A stretch of DNA of 43,054 bases, taken from contig NZ_JBDXXH010000014.1 in NCBI RefSeq assembly GCF_040373385.1, forward strand, positions 1-43,054, read 5' to 3'. A program made the translations under genes and the position numbers. Below are positions 40,228 through 43,054 of this stretch, one piece after another. Each line of letters begins with the position of its first letter. The stretch's first letter is position 1. Source of the DNA: Nitratidesulfovibrio sp. (GTDB lineage: Bacteria > Desulfobacterota > Desulfovibrionia > Desulfovibrionales > Desulfovibrionaceae). The notes beneath the pieces were generated by a model that was given only the letters and a program-made list of their open reading frames with translations, made no database searches and was not told where the DNA came from.

Positions 40228-41010
40228 TTAAATCTTAAATCCCTTGGCCCACGGCGCACTGCCCTTGTCCCACATGGCATTCAGCTTCTGCCAGTCGCGC
40301 AGGGTGTCCATGCATTCCCAGAAGCCTTCGTGGGGGTACATGGACAGCTGCCCGTCGGCGGCCAGGCGTTCCAGCGGCTGCTTTTCAAGGTCGCACGATT
40401 CGTCCTCGTCCAGGTAGTCGAGGAATTCGCGCTTGAACACGAAAAAGCCGCAGTTGATGTATTCGTTCAGCACCGGCTTTTCCTGCCAGGACAGGATGTT
40501 GCCATCCGCGTCGGTCTGCACCGCGCCAAAGCGCGAGGGCATGCGCACGCCGGTGAAGGTGCCGATCTTGCCAGATTTCTTGTGGAACTCCACCAGCTTG
40601 TCGATGTCGATGTCCGACACGCCGTCACCGTAGGTGACCATGAAACGGTCGGTATCGATGTGCTGGGCCACCCGCTTGATGCGCGCGCCCTTCAGGGTTT
40701 CCTGCCCGGTATCGCACAGGGTCACCTTCCAGTCGGTGCAGCTGTTGCACGCGTGGGTGGTCATGGCGCCGGTGGCAAGGTCCACGGTGAAGTCGGTGTT
40801 GCGGATGCGGTAATCGTGGAAATACTGCTTGATCACTTCGCCCTTGTAGCCCAGCGGCAGGACGAAGTCCTTGTGGCCGTGACGGGCGTAGATGCTCATG
40901 ATGTGCCACAGCACCGGACGGCCGCCGATTTCGACCATGGGCTTCGGCTTGAATTCGGTTTCTTCGCGCAGGCGGGTGCCCTTGCCCCCGCACATGATGA
41001 TGACCTTCAT
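40228..41010 (-). CDS. rfbF: Glucose-1-phosphate cytidylyltransferase
   Basis: The 260-residue enzyme opens MKVIIMCGGKGTRLREETE with the nucleotidyltransferase GGxGTRL motif, then KPKPMVEIGGRPVLWHIM, TYGDGVSDIDI and NCGFFVFKREFLDYL, the layout of RfbF. It forms CDP-glucose from CTP and glucose-1-phosphate, starting the pathway. The start at 41010 has GAGGT. An extended -10 promoter candidate lies just upstream. Confidence 0.94.
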   Translation of the reverse strand: MKVIIMCGGKGTRLREETEFKPKPMVEIGGRPVLWHIMSIYARHGHKDFVLPLGYKGEVIKQYFHDYRIRNTDFTVDLATGAMTTHACNSCTDWKVTLCDTGQETLKGARIKRVAQHIDTDRFMVTYGDGVSDIDIDKLVEFHKKSGKIGTFTGVRMPSRFGAVQTDADGNILSWQEKPVLNEYINCGFFVFKREFLDYLDEDESCDLEKQPLERLAADGQLSMYPHEGFWECMDTLRDWQKLNAMWDKGSAPWAKGFKI

Positions 41011-41497
41011 GCGATACCTCGTGATGGGGTAATGTGCTGTCGTCGTCCGGATTGTTATAGCAGAACGCGCGGCGTTGCGGAACGGGCCTCTGCCCTGTGC
41101 GCCCGAACGGGCGCGGGCGATGTCGCCGGGGCCGGGGTGCGCCGGACCGCACGCTGCGCACGGCACGCGCGGCCCACGTTGCGGGGACCATGAAAACCGT
41201 GGAATGCGGCTGCGTTGCCGGTCGGATGTACTGGATGGGATGGGTGCGGTGGCGTCATGATGACGTGCGGAACCTCCGTTCCGCGCGCGGGTGGCTGGCC
41301 GACATTCAGGGGACGGCGCGGCGCACTGGCGTGCCGCGTTTCCACCGGAATTTCCGGCCCTTCTACGTGGCGTGCTAGATACGCTTGCGCGTGCCGCTTG
41401 TCCATAGGTGCGGCACGTGATTTTCGCGCGGGGCGGGGGATTGCGGTGCGTGTTGCGGCATCCGCCACGTCCGTGTTCCGTCTCCGCGTCGTTCCGC
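41011..41497. other. 487-bp gap upstream of rfbF
   Basis: No gene was recognised on either strand between rfbF and the second aminotransferase. The only element seen is the promoter candidate at 41054-41062. The size is unusual within this otherwise compact cluster. Confidence 0.45.
41054..41062 (-). promoter_or_regulatory. Candidate extended -10 promoter of rfbF
   Basis: On the minus strand TGCTATAAC matches an extended -10 (TGnTATAAT) at eight of nine specified or free positions. The -35 region is weak. The start of transcription would be near 41047, about 37 nt before the rfbF start. Confidence 0.45.
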
Positions 41498-42814
41498 CTA
41501 CGCCTGCCGGGCCACCTGTGCAAAAAACTCCAGCAGCATGTCTTCCGCGCCCTGTTCCACCACGCACGGCCAGTTCAGCACCTGCGTGCCCACCCGTTCC
41601 GACACCGGGCAGGCCCCGGCGGCATAGCCCAAAGAGGCCAGCCCCGCCCGCGCGCCCACGACGGGGTCCATGAACCACGTCCACGCGGTGTGCACCCGCG
41701 CATCCATCAGCGATTTCAGGGCATCGGCGCGGGGGTGGGTGAAGGCCAGCCGGTGGGCGACGATGCGCAGCGCCGGGTCGGCATAGGCGGCGGGCAGGTG
41801 TGCGGCCAGCGGCGTGCCGTAGGCGGCGGTCAGGTAGCGTTGCAGCAGCGCCTCGCGCCGGGCGGCCTCGGCGGGCCAGCGGTCCAGTTCGAACAGCCCG
41901 ATGCGCGCCAGCACGGCGGGCAGGCGCGCCGGGTAGGCGTACGCGCCCGTGCGCTCCACCACGTAGTCGTCGTCCAGAAAGGTCATGCCGGGGTCCGACA
42001 GCCGCCGCAGCACCGACTTGCCCAGCATGGCCAGCTGGTACAGGCCGTAGCTGGCAGGCCGGGCCAGCCGCCGCTCCAGCAGGAACTGGCCGAACAGTCG
42101 CCGCTGCTGGGCTTCCGGCAGGGTGGGGGCGTTGGTCAGTTGGTCGGCTACCGCGTCGTACAGCCCTGCGTCGCGGGTATAGAAGAATCCGCCCACCACC
42201 GTATTCATGGGCTTGGAATGGTCCGTGGAAAAGAACGCCGCGTCGCCGGTGTTGCCCACGGCCACACCGTCGCGCGTGGAACCCACGGTCAGGGCGCAGT
42301 CCTCGATCAGCGCGGCGCCGCAGCCGTCGGCCAGCGCGCGCAGTTCTCCCACCCGGCAGGGAATGCCGAAGCTGTGCTGCGCGATGATGGCCCGCGTCTT
42401 CGGGGTGATGGCTTTCGCCACCGCGTTCGGGTCGGTGCCGAAGGTGGCCGGGTCCACGTTGGTGAACACCGGGGTCGCGCCCGTGCGCAGCACCGCGCTG
42501 GCCACCACCGAGCAGGTGAACGCGGGCAGGATCACCTCGTGCCCGGCGCCCACGCCCAGGGCACGCAACGTGGCGAACAGCGCCATGCGCCCGCCCGCCG
42601 TGGCCAGCCCGCGCCCATCGCCCACCACCGCCGCAAAACGGCGCTCGTATTCCGCCACCGTGCCCGCCGCCTGCGTGGGCGATTCCAGCACGCGCCGCAC
42701 CTCTGTCACCTGCGCCTCCGTCAGGTAGCCGTGCCCGGTCACGAACCCGTAGTAGGGCCGCGTACCCAGCATGCGGGTCAGTTCCTTCAGCTTGCGGGTG
42801 ATGGCTGCGAGCAT
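41498..42814 (-). CDS. DegT/DnrJ/EryC1-family PLP protein, second copy
   Basis: A 438-residue protein longer than most family members. It shows the PLP-phosphate region (ATAGGRMALFATLRAL), ILPAFTCSVVASAV, the acidic LIEDCALTVG (169-178) and a putative Schiff-base lysine K201 in FSTDHSKPMNTVVGG. That lysine context differs from the FxxxK-GEGG of the first copy, and a helical segment of about 60 residues follows it. It may aminate another sugar nucleotide or have a diverged role. The start at 42814 has AAGGAG. It is the first visible gene of the minus-strand cluster, which may continue beyond the window. Confidence 0.82.
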   Translation of the reverse strand: MLAAITRKLKELTRMLGTRPYYGFVTGHGYLTEAQVTEVRRVLESPTQAAGTVAEYERRFAAVVGDGRGLATAGGRMALFATLRALGVGAGHEVILPAFTCSVVASAVLRTGATPVFTNVDPATFGTDPNAVAKAITPKTRAIIAQHSFGIPCRVGELRALADGCGAALIEDCALTVGSTRDGVAVGNTGDAAFFSTDHSKPMNTVVGGFFYTRDAGLYDAVADQLTNAPTLPEAQQRRLFGQFLLERRLARPASYGLYQLAMLGKSVLRRLSDPGMTFLDDDYVVERTGAYAYPARLPAVLARIGLFELDRWPAEAARREALLQRYLTAAYGTPLAAHLPAAYADPALRIVAHRLAFTHPRADALKSLMDARVHTAWTWFMDPVVGARAGLASLGYAAGACPVSERVGTQVLNWPCVVEQGAEDMLLEFFAQVARQA

Positions 42815-42850
42815 ATGCAGGCTCCTTGGGGGGAGAGATGAGAGGTAACC

Positions 42851-42898
42851 GGGGAAGGGGGAAGAAACCTTTCGGGAAAGGTTTCTTCCCCCTTCCCC
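42851..42898. repeat. Perfect 23-bp inverted repeat, G-rich hairpin
   Basis: The arms at 42851-42873 and 42876-42898 are exact complements around a 2-nt loop (GGGGAAGGGGGAAG at the outer end of the left arm, AAACCTTTC at the inner end). It lies about 40 bp upstream of the second aminotransferase start, in its likely leader or after an upstream gene. Confidence 0.9.
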
Positions 42899-42997
42899 GA
42901 ACCCCATCCCCCTTCTTCCAAAGCTTTTCAATAGGGGGCTTCGTTTCCATGTATTGGCGGCGGAGCGCGTGTGCGGTAGCACCGGCCTCTTCTCCAC

Positions 42998-43054
42998 CCC
43001 CATTTAAAAAGTTTGGGAGGGTGGGGGTGCGGGGGAGGGAACCTTTTTCAAAAG
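42998..43054. repeat. Half of another G-rich hairpin element, cut by the window end
   Basis: The sequence TTTAAAAAGTTTGGGAGGGT followed by GGGGGTGCGGGGGAGGGAACC and TTTTTCAAAAG has the same G-run plus AACC-TTTT order as the elements at 40172 and 42851. Its complement would lie past 43054, so pairing cannot be seen. Confidence 0.45.

Overview
The DNA is GC-rich and densely coded. The mix of genes (a possible sulfoacetaldehyde acetyltransferase tail, a TRAP transporter under a sigma-54 activator, lone DksA/TraR proteins, Gtr-type lipopolysaccharide genes, CDP-sugar genes and G-rich intergenic hairpins) suggests a Deltaproteobacterial sulfate reducer of the Desulfovibrio/Nitratidesulfovibrio type. 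That placement is inferred from gene content and style; no database was searched. No rRNA, tRNA, CRISPR array, insertion sequence or integrase was seen.

Layout. (1) 1-5760: the 3' end of a thiamine-diphosphate enzyme resembling sulfoacetaldehyde acetyltransferase, a divergent PAS/AAA+ sigma-54 activator, and a TRAP operon (binding protein, fused DctQM permease, GlcG-like protein) behind a good -24/-12 promoter candidate. (2) 5795-10867: minus-strand genes for an M24 peptidase, an FAD-dependent amine-oxidase-type protein, a large family-2 glycosyltransferase and a DksA/TraR zinc-finger protein. (3) 11278-17801: plus-strand genes for a phosphotransferase overlapping an ABC ATPase, then a GtrB-like polyprenyl-phosphate glycosyltransferase coupled to a GtrA-plus-membrane-glycosyltransferase fusion. 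(4) 17916-21820: a minus-strand glnHPQ-type amino-acid ABC operon running towards mutY. (5) 22096-26770: a P1B metal ATPase with twin palindromic operators, a ZIP transporter, a SemiSWEET protein and a FUSC-family membrane protein. (6) 26771-27605: a gene-free stretch with purine-rich tandem repeats and a 55-bp imperfect dyad. (7) 27606-35753: an NAD(P)-binding oxidoreductase, an MFS transporter, a 29-codon leader-like ORF and a complete RND tripartite pump (MFP, RND, OMF). (8) 35939-42814: a minus-strand surface-polysaccharide cluster with two DegT-type aminotransferases, rfbF, rfbG, an RfbC-like epimerase and a glycosyltransferase, separated by G-rich hairpins.

How the parts work together. 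Region 1 looks like regulated uptake of a small acid or sulfonate whose product feeds the thiamine-diphosphate enzyme. Regions 2, 3 and 8 contribute to cell-surface glycans: region 8 encodes a route from glucose-1-phosphate through CDP-4-keto-6-deoxyglucose to what may be an aminated CDP-sugar, and the Gtr pair would decorate glycan on the periplasmic side. Region 5 pairs a metal importer family with a metal exporter family. Region 7 is a drug or solvent efflux operon with no local regulator; it looks less GC-extreme than its surroundings and may have been acquired. The most unusual signals are the twin TTTGAC-N-GTCAAA operators, the 55-bp dyad before the efflux operon, the GtrA::glycosyltransferase fusion, the phosphotransferase/ABC pair with no permease, the CDP-linked aminotransferase combination and the recurring G-rich hairpins.
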